A stretch of DNA of 64,000 bases from Mucilaginibacter rigui (GTDB lineage Bacteria > Bacteroidota > Bacteroidia > Sphingobacteriales > Sphingobacteriaceae): contig NZ_JACWMW010000002.1 of the NCBI RefSeq assembly GCF_014773275.1, positions 868,001 to 932,000 of the forward strand. The letters run 5' to 3'. Every line of letters begins with the position of its first letter. Position 1 is the stretch's first letter. Shown here piece after piece: positions 18,192-26,989 of the stretch. Below the pieces are notes generated by a model. That model searched no databases and was not told the origin of the DNA. It saw only the letters and a program-made list of their open reading frames with translations. A program made the translations under genes and the position numbers.

Positions 18192-18752
18192 ATGGCAAAG
18201 GCATCTGAAATTAAAGTAGGGAATATATTACGCTACAACGGCGAATTGGTAACTGTTACAGAAGTTTTACACCGTACACCAGGTAAAGGTGGCGCGTTCT
18301 ATTTAGATAAGTTTCGCAACATAAAAACAGGCAAAATTGTTGAGGCCCGTTTGGCTACCGACGAGCAGGTGGAGATTTGCCGGGTAGAAACCAACGATTT
18401 TCAATATCTGTATGAAGAGGGCGACTACATGGTGATCATGGATAATGTTACCTACGATCAGCATAATATACCAAAATCATTATTTGGCCCGGCTGTTAAA
18501 TTCCTGAAAGAGGGGATGAACGTTATCGTATCTTTTGAAAGCGAGGAGCCAATAATGGCAACCGCACCTAACCATGTAGAATTAGAAATTACCTATACTG
18601 AACCTGCCGTTAAGGGCGATACATCTTCGGGCGCACTTAAAAATGCTACTACCGAGAATGGTGTAGAAATAAAAGTGCCCCTTTTTGTAAACCAGGGCGA
18701 TAAGATAAAAGTAGATACGCGCACAGGCGATTACGTTGAACGTGTAAAATAA
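18192..18752 (+). CDS. efp: Translation elongation factor P
   Basis: EF-P binds ribosomes stalled at polyproline stretches and promotes peptide-bond formation. The ATG at 18192 (MAKASEIKVGNILRY) is preferred to the in-frame ATG at 18162, because family members begin this way and the promoter element overlaps the longer start. The 186-residue protein has the three-domain layout: KOW-like N domain with the tip loop 'HRTPGKGGAF' (K32 at the site of modification in many bacteria), OB domain 'LYEEGDYMVIMDNVTYDQ', and C domain 'TYTEPAVKGDTSSGALKNAT' ending 'GDKIKVDTRTGDYVERVK'. It is monocistronic between two hairpins. No modification enzyme (EpmA/B, EarP) is nearby. Confidence 0.97.
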   Translation: MAKASEIKVGNILRYNGELVTVTEVLHRTPGKGGAFYLDKFRNIKTGKIVEARLATDEQVEICRVETNDFQYLYEEGDYMVIMDNVTYDQHNIPKSLFGPAVKFLKEGMNVIVSFESEEPIMATAPNHVELEITYTEPAVKGDTSSGALKNATTENGVEIKVPLFVNQGDKIKVDTRTGDYVERVK

Positions 18753-18764
18753 AATTATAATATA

Positions 18765-18802
18765 AACAGGGAAAGCCACTCTTTTGGGTGGCTTTCCCTG
18801 TT
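18765..18802. terminator. Bidirectional terminator between efp and the monooxygenase
   Basis: A perfect 15-base stem, AACAGGGAAAGCCAC (18765-18779) with GTGGCTTTCCCTGTT (18788-18802), sits between two convergent genes and can serve both. Confidence 0.85.
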
Positions 18803-18825
18803 ATAGGCCATATCAGGCCAAGTTA

Positions 18826-19995
18826 TTACTTTCTGCCAAAAACTGCCAGCATCTTTTCAAGCGCCCCGGCACTGTGCATCCGTTCTCCGTTTGCAAGCGA
18901 CGCTTGTGCTGCCATTGCGGCTCTTTTACGCATGTTTATTTCATAAGCAGAAATGGCTTCCTGCAAAGTGTTGTACCTGCCAGATGTTAAATACTCACTT
19001 AATTCCAAAGCGTCCAGCATGGCCGTATTTGCACCTTCGCCCGCAAAAGGGGGCATTACATGTGCTGCATCTCCCAACATCGTTAAATTAGGGAGCGTTT
19101 CCCAGGTTTGATCCAACGGCATACAATAAATTGGGCGTGGAATAAATGGTGCTGCTGAATTTTCAAACAGTTCATACCAGGTACTGCTCCATTCAGCATA
19201 TTCTTTTTTAAACCATGTAAGCAATTGTGCTTTATCCGAGTAGTCTAAGCCATTGGTAGCAACCCGGTTTTCATCTGCTTTAAAGCTTAAGTAAAAACCC
19301 AGGTCGCCATTGCCTTTCTGCCCTCCCAATATGCACTTTGAATTTCCGAAAGCCATAACCTTTCCGCCGTTTAGCAATGCATAAATATGGGGTGTTGCTT
19401 TTTCTGCATCGTAAACATTGATTTCAACCATCGTAATGCCCGAATAAAAAGCCCTGGTGTTTGTAATATATGGGCGGATCCTGGAATTTGCACCATCAGC
19501 GGCAACTACAATATCAGCGTAAGCAGATGAACCATTTTTGAAATGCATCAGCCAGCCTTCATTTTGTTTTTCCATTGAAACATAATGACTGTTCCACACA
19601 ACCGTTTCCGGCTGTAACGACTCCAGTAATATTTTCCTTAATACACCGCGGCTTATTTCAAGGCGAATGGGGGTATTGTTTTGAGCTTCTGCGGATTGGG
19701 CTTCGTGGTCGCTGAAGCATATTTCAGCATTTTTATTTACGACGATTTTTTTATCTGCTCCTATAAGGGCATTTTTAGTAAACTCATCAAACAAATTTGC
19801 CTTGCGTAACGCAGCCGATCCCGATTCTTCATGCATATCAAGCGGCGAGCCCTGTACCCTGGCATCTTTATCAACATCTCTTTCATATACTTTTACATTT
19901 GAGCCTTTCAGCTGTAAAAGTTTTGCCAGGGTTAATCCGCCCGGGCCGCCACCTATAATGGCAATCTGTTTATTTTGTATCAACATCCTTTTCAT
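18826..19995 (-). CDS. TetX-like FAD-dependent monooxygenase
   Basis: A class A flavoprotein hydroxylase of 389 residues. It has the Rossmann dinucleotide motif 'IAIIGGGPGGLTLAKLLQLK', ending in the acidic 'VYERD', then 'RVQGSPLDMHEESGSAALRK' as in Tet(X), the 'ADIVVAADGANSRIR' DG motif, and the second FAD motif 'LTMLGDAAHVMPPFAGEGAN'. These are the landmark segments of Tet(X)-type tetracycline-inactivating enzymes, but many family members act on other aromatic substrates, and the substrate-site residues cannot be judged without an alignment. It probably shares an mRNA with the AraC gene upstream (about 33 bases between them). The start could also be M4. Confidence 0.85.
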   Translation of the reverse strand: MKRMLIQNKQIAIIGGGPGGLTLAKLLQLKGSNVKVYERDVDKDARVQGSPLDMHEESGSAALRKANLFDEFTKNALIGADKKIVVNKNAEICFSDHEAQSAEAQNNTPIRLEISRGVLRKILLESLQPETVVWNSHYVSMEKQNEGWLMHFKNGSSAYADIVVAADGANSRIRPYITNTRAFYSGITMVEINVYDAEKATPHIYALLNGGKVMAFGNSKCILGGQKGNGDLGFYLSFKADENRVATNGLDYSDKAQLLTWFKKEYAEWSSTWYELFENSAAPFIPRPIYCMPLDQTWETLPNLTMLGDAAHVMPPFAGEGANTAMLDALELSEYLTSGRYNTLQEAISAYEINMRKRAAMAAQASLANGERMHSAGALEKMLAVFGRK

Positions 19996-20028
19996 GATTG
20001 AAATGCAAAATTCAGGATTGCTGCTATA

Positions 20029-20847
20029 TCAGGCTTGTACAAATGCGACAAAATAGGTGCTTATGGATTGTTTCCCCTTCTTTGCAATTCGCGCGAATGC
20101 TGCAGGTGTGGTACCGCTGTAGCGTTTGAACTCCCTGCTTAGATGGGATTGATCTGTATAACCCAACTCGTGAGCTAAACCGGCAAGGCTGGCATTTGGA
20201 TATTGCCATAAATGGTTACGTACCTGCTCAAAGCGCATTAGCCCGGATACATCTTTAACCGTATAGCCAGCAGATTGCTTGAAGTTCCTTTCCAATGTAC
20301 GTACTGTTGCATGCGCCGCCTCTGCCACCTTGCTTACCGGCATAGTGCCGTTTGTTTCCCGCATAGCAACCCCCGCTTTAAATAACATACTGTTGGTAGT
20401 TATCCGCAATTGGTCGTCCATAAAGTATTGTGTTACTTCAGCTACAGCCTCATGTATCCTTCCGGCGTATATCAATTTTTCTAACCTTGGTTGAACCTGC
20501 GCTATCGGGTGCTCAAATACCCTAACCCCGTCTTTATCTGGCGGCAGCCCGAGCAGATCAAACACCGCCCATGGATAACAACGGATACCTATGATCTCGA
20601 AACGGTTTTTTGCTGAAAAGTGAGCAGGCTGATTAAGCAGCCCCATCATAAATGGCGATGGCAATGGCTGTAAGGCCCCATTATGCAAGATGCTGCAACC
20701 GCTGCCAAAATGAAAAATGATTTCAGCATAGCCGTCAGGCTGTACCTCAAAGCTCGATGGTAGTTCTCCGAGGTCCCTTCTGTCGTACCAAAAGCACTTG
20801 ATGGCATCCCGTAGCTCTTCAGGAGGTTCAAATTCTTGATGCTGCAT
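20029..20847 (-). CDS. AraC-family transcriptional regulator
   Basis: The frame reaches 20892, but the ATG at 20847 (MQHQEFEPPEELRDAIKCFW) gives the normal 272-residue form. The N-terminal region ('FWYDRRDLGELPSSFEVQPD', 'AEIIFHFG', 'FEIIGIRCYPWA') resembles the DUF6597-type effector domain of this regulator class. The C-terminal 100 residues contain two helix-turn-helix units: 'PVSKVAEAAHATVRTLERNF' with 'GYTVKDVSGLMRFEQVRNHL', and 'ASLAGLAHELGYTDQSHLSR' with 'EFKRYSGTTPAAFAR'. It lies upstream of the monooxygenase on the same strand and probably controls it, in response to an unknown ligand. Confidence 0.9.
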   Translation of the reverse strand: MQHQEFEPPEELRDAIKCFWYDRRDLGELPSSFEVQPDGYAEIIFHFGSGCSILHNGALQPLPSPFMMGLLNQPAHFSAKNRFEIIGIRCYPWAVFDLLGLPPDKDGVRVFEHPIAQVQPRLEKLIYAGRIHEAVAEVTQYFMDDQLRITTNSMLFKAGVAMRETNGTMPVSKVAEAAHATVRTLERNFKQSAGYTVKDVSGLMRFEQVRNHLWQYPNASLAGLAHELGYTDQSHLSREFKRYSGTTPAAFARIAKKGKQSISTYFVAFVQA

Positions 20848-20942
20848 TTTTAAAGATAGGATATTTGAATGTAACAAGATATGCCCGGACAACCGGGGAT
20901 TAATAAATTTCTACAAACAAAATTGTTTTTAGAACCTTTTAA

Positions 20943-21488
20943 ATGGACCAAACCTTTGGAATGAACAGAGCAGCCTTCCTACTTATCTTGCCCATTATTT
21001 TTGTTGCCTGCCAAAGCAGGCCTGCAAAAACCGTTAGTGTTATTAAAACTGCTAAAAAAGACACGGTTAAATCCATACTAAAATCACCCGAAGCATCAGA
21101 CATAACCGGCATCTATTACGCTGAATCGTTAGATGGCCAAAGCGAAAGCTGCAATATGACCGTCGAGATCAAAAAGCATGGTGCGGGTTATTCTTATGAG
21201 ATCTCCCTTAACGACAAAAAAACCAAAGGCAAGGCCTCGCTGCAAAAAGGCGAAGACAAGCAAACCTACATTAATTTTGAGGGTATTAAATGGGCCGAAT
21301 ATGAGGGCGATATTTCAAATGACCCGGAAAAGGGCGACACCACTGCGCTTGAACTCCCGGTAGGCATTAGCGGCGTAATTGCAGGCAATGAGATCACTAT
21401 TCAAAACACAGGCAACGCTATGAATTACTATGTAAAATTTGCCGGTTGCGACGAAAAATATATCAGGCTGGTAAAAAAACAATTATGA
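20943..21488 (+). CDS. Putative lipoprotein of unknown function
   Basis: The 181-residue product (175 if the ATG at 20961 is used) begins with a lipoprotein signal, 'MNRAAFLLILPIIFVAC' with a lipobox Cys. A Lys-rich linker follows, then a small beta-rich domain ('ITGIYYAESLDGQSESCNMT', 'YEISLNDKKTKGKASLQKGE', 'NAMNYYVKFAGCDEKYIRLV') that resembles lipocalin-like folds with two cysteines. I do not recognise the family. It is divergent from the AraC gene, and the 95-base gap holds the hairpin CCCGGACAACCGGG. Confidence 0.75.
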   Translation: MDQTFGMNRAAFLLILPIIFVACQSRPAKTVSVIKTAKKDTVKSILKSPEASDITGIYYAESLDGQSESCNMTVEIKKHGAGYSYEISLNDKKTKGKASLQKGEDKQTYINFEGIKWAEYEGDISNDPEKGDTTALELPVGISGVIAGNEITIQNTGNAMNYYVKFAGCDEKYIRLVKKQL

Positions 21489-21643
21489 TAGAGCTGACAG
21501 ATACAGGTAAGGCGCCTACATTGAGCAACAGGCAAACATTAGTATAATGCTGGTAACGGCCATTATATTAATGGTTGGCGTTTATATGGGTTGCACCATC
21601 GGTTTTTAATTAAGGATACAACAGCATTAATAACATAATACCA

Positions 21644-23140
21644 ATGCCCAATCTTAAACCATTACGGATAATTTTATTTATACTGTTATTATTACCTGCG
21701 CAGTTGTGCATAGCACAAAAGCATTATACTGTAAAGCAGATTCCCGATCCAAAAGCCACAGGCGGCCCCGGCTACGTAAGCAACCCGGATGCTGTTTTAA
21801 GTGAAAGTGATGTTGCCTGGCTTAACCAAATTATTGCCCGGCTTGAAGAGCAAACAAATGTGCAAATAGCCGTTGTGGCGGTAAACGATTTTGATGAACA
21901 CGCCGAGGTGTTTGATTTTGCACTGCAGCTTTTTAGAACCTGGGGTATAGGCAAGGCCCATGCAGATAATGGCTTGTTATTATTTGTAGCCACCAACCGG
22001 CGCGAATACCGATTTATTACCGGCTACGGGCTGGAGGGTTTATTACCTGATGCCGCCCTTAAAAAAATAGGGGATAATTACATGGTGCCGGCCTTTAAAG
22101 AGGGTGCTTATGGCTCGGGCATTACCAACGCGCTTACCGCTATTGCTGATTATCTAAGTCAGGAGGGTAATAAAAACGAGCTGGACCAACTGATGCTAAA
22201 GCAAAAGCACGTAGAAAAACCCTGGATGGAAACAATTGGCATTTGCGTACTCATTATACTGGCAGCGATACCCATACTACGCAGCACTAAAAAACACATG
22301 CCGTTTGTTGCCGGTAAAACAAATAGAACCAACGGTTACGATAAGGTAATTACGGTAGGGTGCGGGGGCTTATTCATCATCGGTTTCGTGTTGGTGTTTC
22401 TATCTGCTTTTACTATAGGTTTTGGATGGCTTAAAATTATTACGCTTGCAGCCGTTCCGTATATACTGTATGGGCTTATTGCTGTTGGCCTGTTTTTTAG
22501 ATACTATGCAGCGTTAGGCGCCAACCGCAATTTTTACAAGGATGATGAGAATTTTGCAAACGCGGTACAACAACTTAATAAGGTAGCCTGGTGGTATGGT
22601 ATTTTATCGCCGTTAATACTGATAGGGATTTTTATAGAAGAGATTAGGCGTAGAAATATTGTTAAGCGCTTTAAAGCACCATTAGATACGCGTAAACAAC
22701 CTATGTTAAGGATAAACAGGGATAATAATAAAGATGGTAAACCCTACATTACATCCGGCCAGCTTGCCGAAGAAAACGCGGGCGTGTATATATATGATAT
22801 CTGGGTTAGTGCCGATGGCAAAGAAAACAAGGTAATTGCCAACCAGGGCGATAATTTTGACGATTTTACCGACTGCCCGCAATGCAAGTTCAAAACATTA
22901 TGCAAACCCAAAACCATTACACTGGTTAATGCTACTTACAGCCGCGAGGGTAAAGGTAAAGAGGTACGCCGGTGCGATAATTGTAATTATGAGGAATTGA
23001 TAAAAATGGTAGTTTTTCCGATGCTTACTAAAAGTTCAGGTTCATCAGGCTCAAGCAGTAGTGGCAGCGGTTCCTCATCCAGTAGCAGTAGTTGGGGCGG
23101 CGGTAGTAGTGGCGGCGGCGGGGCTGGTGGTAAATGGTAA
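21644..23140 (+). CDS. TPM-domain membrane protein (YgcG-like) with Ser/Gly-rich tail
   Basis: The 498-residue protein has a signal peptide (MPNLKPLRIILFILLLLPAQ). The TPM domain (about 40-185) is recognised by 'YVSNPDAVLSESDVAWLNQI', 'TNVQIAVVAVNDFD', 'WGIGKAHADNGLLLFVATNR' and 'REYRFITGYGLEGLLPDA'. Further hydrophobic segments lie at about 200-215, 240-265 and 270-290. The C-terminal half has two CxxC pairs ('DCPQCKFKTLC', 'RCDNCNYEE') that could bind zinc. The end is a Ser/Gly tail ending GGGGAGGKW, typical of this family. TPM proteins are linked to envelope or photosystem protein maintenance. The role here is unknown. Confidence 0.85.
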   Translation: MPNLKPLRIILFILLLLPAQLCIAQKHYTVKQIPDPKATGGPGYVSNPDAVLSESDVAWLNQIIARLEEQTNVQIAVVAVNDFDEHAEVFDFALQLFRTWGIGKAHADNGLLLFVATNRREYRFITGYGLEGLLPDAALKKIGDNYMVPAFKEGAYGSGITNALTAIADYLSQEGNKNELDQLMLKQKHVEKPWMETIGICVLIILAAIPILRSTKKHMPFVAGKTNRTNGYDKVITVGCGGLFIIGFVLVFLSAFTIGFGWLKIITLAAVPYILYGLIAVGLFFRYYAALGANRNFYKDDENFANAVQQLNKVAWWYGILSPLILIGIFIEEIRRRNIVKRFKAPLDTRKQPMLRINRDNNKDGKPYITSGQLAEENAGVYIYDIWVSADGKENKVIANQGDNFDDFTDCPQCKFKTLCKPKTITLVNATYSREGKGKEVRRCDNCNYEELIKMVVFPMLTKSSGSSGSSSSGSGSSSSSSSWGGGSSGGGGAGGKW

Positions 23141-23180
23141 GTTTTTTTAATATGCCCTTCTGCTTTTTTTGCCAAAAACA

Positions 23181-23210
23181 AAGGCCGTTACAATTTATTG
23201 TAACGGCCTT
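23181..23210. terminator. Strong terminator after the TPM gene
   Basis: A perfect 13-base stem, AAGGCCGTTACAA with TTGTAACGGCCTT, and a TTTA loop. It lies 40 bases after the stop and marks the end of the ordinary chromosomal block. Confidence 0.85.
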
Positions 23211-23444
23211 GTGCTTAAGTAGCCGAAAATAAAAGATTTTCAAACCAATTTGTGGAAGATTTGGAACGTTTAAGCCGAATTGATAAATTAATCGAGAATT
23301 CGTAAATCTTATGCTTAAGTGGTAGTGATAAAGAAACTGGTGTCAAACCTGTATACGGGGCTTGCCTTATCTTAACTGAATTTCAGTGCTTGTCTTTTTC
23401 GTTGATCGTTGTACACAGCGTTGGCTTGAACTGGCAAAGCGCAT

Positions 23445-25127
23445 TTATTCGGTTATCACAGCAAAGAACCTCCTTCTTGAAGAACGCGGGGTATCACCAA
23501 AGCTGTCTTTCCACCAGTCGTCGGTTTTGAGTGGTTTGGGCTTGTCATCGGGTTTACGCCATTCCAAGGATTCACGGAACGAGAAATGCGAAAATAGCCG
23601 CATGAACTCACCGATGTAAATGTCGGCCACCCGTTTATTACCACGGATGATGAGCATGTTCTCATCATTGTCTGTTGTTGAGGCGTTACTGAAATTTGCT
23701 GAGCCGGTGATTACGATAGGGTCTTCGCCCAGCGGGTCGATCAGCATGAATTTATTGTGGATGTATTTGACGTTTTTATTTAGGTTGGTGAGGGATTCTT
23801 TTACCCAGCCATCGAACTTGTTTGTTGTAATGAGGTTGCCGATAGCGAAGACGTTTTCCGGCTGGTTGCGCAAATTCTGTATGATTTGTTCCTCGGCGGC
23901 TTTTGCTGCCTGCTGTTCCGGTGTCTTGCTGGCCATCGGCCTTGTTTTCTTTTCCAATAAAGCGAAGCGAACTTTCGCCGTCGAGGTTTTATAAACGTCT
24001 TTGAAAATATCGTTCAGGCCAAATGCAAAGGTCATAAATAAGCCGTCCTTTGCTGTTTTGGCCAACTTACCATAGAACTTGAGCGCGTCCAGCGATTTAC
24101 GCGGACTGAATAGGGTAGCCGTTCCAGCACTTACAGGTATTGGCGGTACCTGGTTGATATCCTCTGTTTGCTTTCTAATCACAGCCTCAGCCGGATCAGC
24201 CTTCATATCTTTCCAATAGGCTAAGTATTGCTCTGCTACAGAGGCTTGCTCAACTACATGCGCTACATTGGAGTGTCCGAATATACCTCCAATTGAAAAG
24301 TTAGTGCCGCCTGTCCAAACGCTAACGGCGTCATCATTACCGTCCAGTTTGACCATGAACTTATTGTGTGAAATGTAATCCTTTCCTTGTGTGCGTTTGG
24401 TACAAATGCCGGCTATACCTACGTTGTTAACGGCTGTTTCGTTGGCATCGCCGGGATTCGTGCCGCGACGATCATATACGATCTGGACATCTACGCCATC
24501 GGCTTGGGCTTTTTTTAGCACCCGCAAAAATGGTTCGTAATTAAATTCATAAGCAGCGATGCGTAATTTATCCTGGTGTGGCACGCAGCTTTGTACAAAG
24601 CCTACCATGGCTTCATAAAGCCCTCTCGATAGCCAGTCAAATATCGGTTGATCAGCAGGCAGGTCAGGGTTTGGTCTTTTATCGCCGAAACGCCGCACAT
24701 ATTCCTGTGAGGCTGCCGCGCCGTTATTAAAATAAACATCATGGTCACCGGTTTCGGGGGCTTCTGTTGTAACAGTAACCGAGGTCGCCGCGAATTTGGT
24801 AAGGTTTCTTGGAGTGCCTTTTAAAGCAGTAATCAGGTAAGTGTAATTGCGTCCGGGTTGAGCGGAATAATCTGCCCATTGAAAGCTTTGTACAGGGTGG
24901 TCTTTCGTAGAATATAAAGAGCCGGGAGGAAAACCGGGATCGGTTTCAGCAAATGCTTTCATGCCGCTGAGATAAATAGCCGTGTTGTCCGAATGATCAG
25001 TACGGAAAACGGAAAAACCTAAAAGATTGCCGCATTTGGTTTGGGGCAAGTGAAAACCCAAGGTAACTACATAGGTACCGGCAATTGCCAATACTTTCAG
25101 ATCGTCGGTCGTTGATGATTTACGCAT
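23445..25127 (-). CDS. Phospholipase D-like protein with two HKD motifs
   Basis: The ATG at 25127 (MRKSSTTDDLKVLAIAG) is preferred to the upstream in-frame ATG at 25199; the product is 560 residues without a signal peptide. The first 130 residues resemble a fibronectin-III-type beta domain ('PGRNYTYLITALKGTPRNLT'). Two PLD active-site motifs follow: 'SHNKFMVKLDGND' (H254, K256, D262) with 'WTGGTNFS' downstream, and 'YIHNKFMLIDPLGEDP' (H457, K459, D464) with 'VITGSANFSNAS'. Both halves are intact, so phosphodiesterase or nuclease activity is likely. The substrate may be lipid or nucleic acid. It stands alone next to the IetAS-like genes, so a defence or effector role is possible but unproven. 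Confidence 0.8.
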   Translation of the reverse strand: MRKSSTTDDLKVLAIAGTYVVTLGFHLPQTKCGNLLGFSVFRTDHSDNTAIYLSGMKAFAETDPGFPPGSLYSTKDHPVQSFQWADYSAQPGRNYTYLITALKGTPRNLTKFAATSVTVTTEAPETGDHDVYFNNGAAASQEYVRRFGDKRPNPDLPADQPIFDWLSRGLYEAMVGFVQSCVPHQDKLRIAAYEFNYEPFLRVLKKAQADGVDVQIVYDRRGTNPGDANETAVNNVGIAGICTKRTQGKDYISHNKFMVKLDGNDDAVSVWTGGTNFSIGGIFGHSNVAHVVEQASVAEQYLAYWKDMKADPAEAVIRKQTEDINQVPPIPVSAGTATLFSPRKSLDALKFYGKLAKTAKDGLFMTFAFGLNDIFKDVYKTSTAKVRFALLEKKTRPMASKTPEQQAAKAAEEQIIQNLRNQPENVFAIGNLITTNKFDGWVKESLTNLNKNVKYIHNKFMLIDPLGEDPIVITGSANFSNASTTDNDENMLIIRGNKRVADIYIGEFMRLFSHFSFRESLEWRKPDDKPKPLKTDDWWKDSFGDTPRSSRRRFFAVITE

Positions 25128-25199
25128 ATGGATAAGGTTGAAGAGTAATTTAGAAAGTGTAATAGGCCGTTTAAATATACATAAATACCTGTTTATCAA

Positions 25200-25999
25200 C
25201 GATAATAAATTATTAAATAATTTAATGCGCTACTAAATTGATTCTAATATTTCTAACAGGTGACCGACTTGAACCGCAGATGGTTCCGGCTGGTTCTGAC
25301 CTTCAGCCTGTGGTTTTGAACTTTTCCCTTCTTAACAAACAATTAAGGAGGATAATTTTGATGGAAAATATCGAACTATTAAAAGACGAAGAAGAAACAA
25401 GTTAATTAATTGAAATACAGGAAAGTATAAAATGGTGGATAGTTGGGTTCAAAAGTGTTTTTGCTTTAGGTACTGAAGCAGGATCGAACTTGGCATTGTA
25501 TTGATTTTCAGCACGATAGCAATTGGTGGAAAAACAGAGGCCTTGAAATATGCATTTCAAGGCCATTTTCTGCTGTAGTAGCCCACACTGGGCAAATTTC
25601 GAACTTTTTCTTGGAGGATTTGCGTAAAATGGCGTTTTGAAAATAGTTCAAGGTTTGACGTTCGTAGCAATTTCTGCCATTAATATTTGTGAACCTTGAT
25701 CTAACTGCTTGCCCTTAATGGACAAGCAGTTTACGATTACCATTAAAAACGACAATTAGGTTACGTGATTTATGCAGGCCAATTCGGGGGTACTTCGGAT
25801 AAAACAAGGGCTTTTAATTCTTTAGATCCATAAAAAAATAAAAGGCAATCCAGATGAGTCTTTAACTTTCCACAGGACATCTGTTTGTTCACAAATCGTT
25901 GTGTTTGAATTTTATTAAGCATATTATCGTCAATTATTAGCTGTAGACCTTCGTTAATTATTAATACAGATTATTAATCGTTATTTTGCAACCTAAACT
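25200..25999. other. 800-base gap with hairpins and an interrupted small ORF
   Basis: It contains the small ORF with a strong ribosome-binding site at 25345-25503, a 10-base perfect hairpin GGCCTTGAAA/TTTCAAGGCC at 25539-25564, and a 9-base hairpin AACTGCTTG/CAAGCAGTT at 25703-25731. Just before the AAA gene there is a doubled ATTATTAAT (about 25958-25980) and the promoter-like TATTTTG at 25982-25988. No tRNA or transposase remnant was recognised. Confidence 0.5.
25361..25503 (+). pseudogene. Small peptide ORF with strong SD and an in-frame TAA
   Basis: AAGGAGG at 25345-25351, 9 bases before ATG, is a near-perfect ribosome-binding site, unusual for this phylum. The first part, MENIELLKDEEETS, ends at TAA (25403-25405). 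The same frame then continues for 32 codons (LIEIQESIKWWIVGF, then KSVFALGTEAGSNLALY) to TGA. The acidic start followed by a Trp-containing amphipathic stretch could be a short precursor peptide that has decayed, or a 14-residue leader peptide. No family recognised. Confidence 0.35.
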
Positions 26000-26980
26000 A
26001 TGGCAGCAGCAGATCAAATAAAAAGCTTAATTAGATCATTCGGAGAAAGCGATGACAGTCGTTTCTATGCTACTGCTATGCAGATTGCTGCCTCGGAAGC
26101 TAAGAAAGGACACACGGCCTTAGCTGATGAATTAAAAAAGTTGATCGATAATGCGAAATTAGGTAAAAATAAATTTCATGGCGTTGTCAGGAATATGCCA
26201 GTCAACGCTGCGCAAAAAGAACTTTCCGATCTACTTGAACTAGTGCAGCCTGATGTGAAGCTAAAGCAGATGGTATTGGCTCCTTCCATTACAAAAGCGA
26301 TCAAACGCATTTTACAGGAGCAAAGTAAATTAGAGCTGATCAAACAGCACAATTTGCAACCCCGAAAAAAGTTGTTATTTACAGGTCCTCCGGGTTGTGG
26401 GAAAACGATGTCTGCCAAAGCGCTTGCGAGCGAATTAGCAATACCATTATTTATTATTCGACTGGACGGGTTAATCAGCAGATATATGGGCGAGTCTATC
26501 GCTAAATTGCGTTTGATCTTTGATGCGATGAAGCAATTCAGGGCGGTTTATCTTTTTGATGAGTTTGATAGTATAGGAACGACCAGGACCAATGGCAATG
26601 AAGTTGGAGAGATCAAACGGGTGTTAAATAGCTTTCTTTTGCAAATCGAGAAAGATGATTCTAATAGCCTGATTATCGCGGCTACCAACCTTCCGGAGTT
26701 TTTAGACAGCGCCTTATTCCGGAGATTTGATGATATCATAGTATACACCTTGCCTGAAGCGCCTGAGATCCGGCACCTTTACGAAAGCAGGTTGAAAGAA
26801 TTAAAATTGCATCAAAATTTCGATTTGGATTTAATCACTCGGGAATCTACCGGGTTAAGCTATTCAGATATATCAAGAATATGTGAAGACCTGGCAAAAG
26901 ATGTATTGGTTTATGGTGAAGAAGAGGTTTCACAGGAGATATTCATTGAAAATATCCGACAGAGAAAGAAACCTTTTTAA
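26000..26980 (+). CDS. ietA: IetA-like AAA ATPase of an ATPase/subtilisin pair
   Basis: A 326-residue FtsH/spastin-like AAA+ ATPase. The first 120 residues are helical and Lys-rich. The ATPase core shows Walker A 'GPPGCGKT' (129-136), pore-loop-like 'LISRYMGES', Walker B 'YLFDEFDSIG' (D187, E188), sensor 1 'IIAATN' and arginine-finger-like 'LFRRFD'. The C-terminal lid has 'STGLSYSDISRICED'. A subtilisin-like protease gene starts 10 bases downstream. This pair matches IetAS, known as a toxin-antitoxin-like plasmid maintenance system in Agrobacterium and later listed among anti-phage systems. By that analogy IetA restrains or controls the protease. The symbol rests on gene order and domain content. 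Confidence 0.8.
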   Translation: MAAADQIKSLIRSFGESDDSRFYATAMQIAASEAKKGHTALADELKKLIDNAKLGKNKFHGVVRNMPVNAAQKELSDLLELVQPDVKLKQMVLAPSITKAIKRILQEQSKLELIKQHNLQPRKKLLFTGPPGCGKTMSAKALASELAIPLFIIRLDGLISRYMGESIAKLRLIFDAMKQFRAVYLFDEFDSIGTTRTNGNEVGEIKRVLNSFLLQIEKDDSNSLIIAATNLPEFLDSALFRRFDDIIVYTLPEAPEIRHLYESRLKELKLHQNFDLDLITRESTGLSYSDISRICEDLAKDVLVYGEEEVSQEIFIENIRQRKKPF

Positions 26981-26989
26981 ACCTAAAAT

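Noticed and set aside
21511..21609. Very short hydrophobic frame (MLVTAIILMVGVYMGCTIGF) after the lipoprotein gene
   Set aside because: Only 20 codons from the ATG, no ribosome-binding site, and no way to tell it from chance. It may be a remnant of a membrane protein.
23034..23136. Ser/Gly codon repeat region that gives long Pro/Leu-rich frames on the other strand
   Set aside because: It is the low-complexity tail of the TPM protein; the reverse-strand frames are shadows of it.
25539..25564. Hairpin GGCCTTGAAA/TTTCAAGGCC considered as an attachment site
   Set aside because: No matching copy was noticed elsewhere in the window and no integrase is adjacent; a terminator is the simpler reading.
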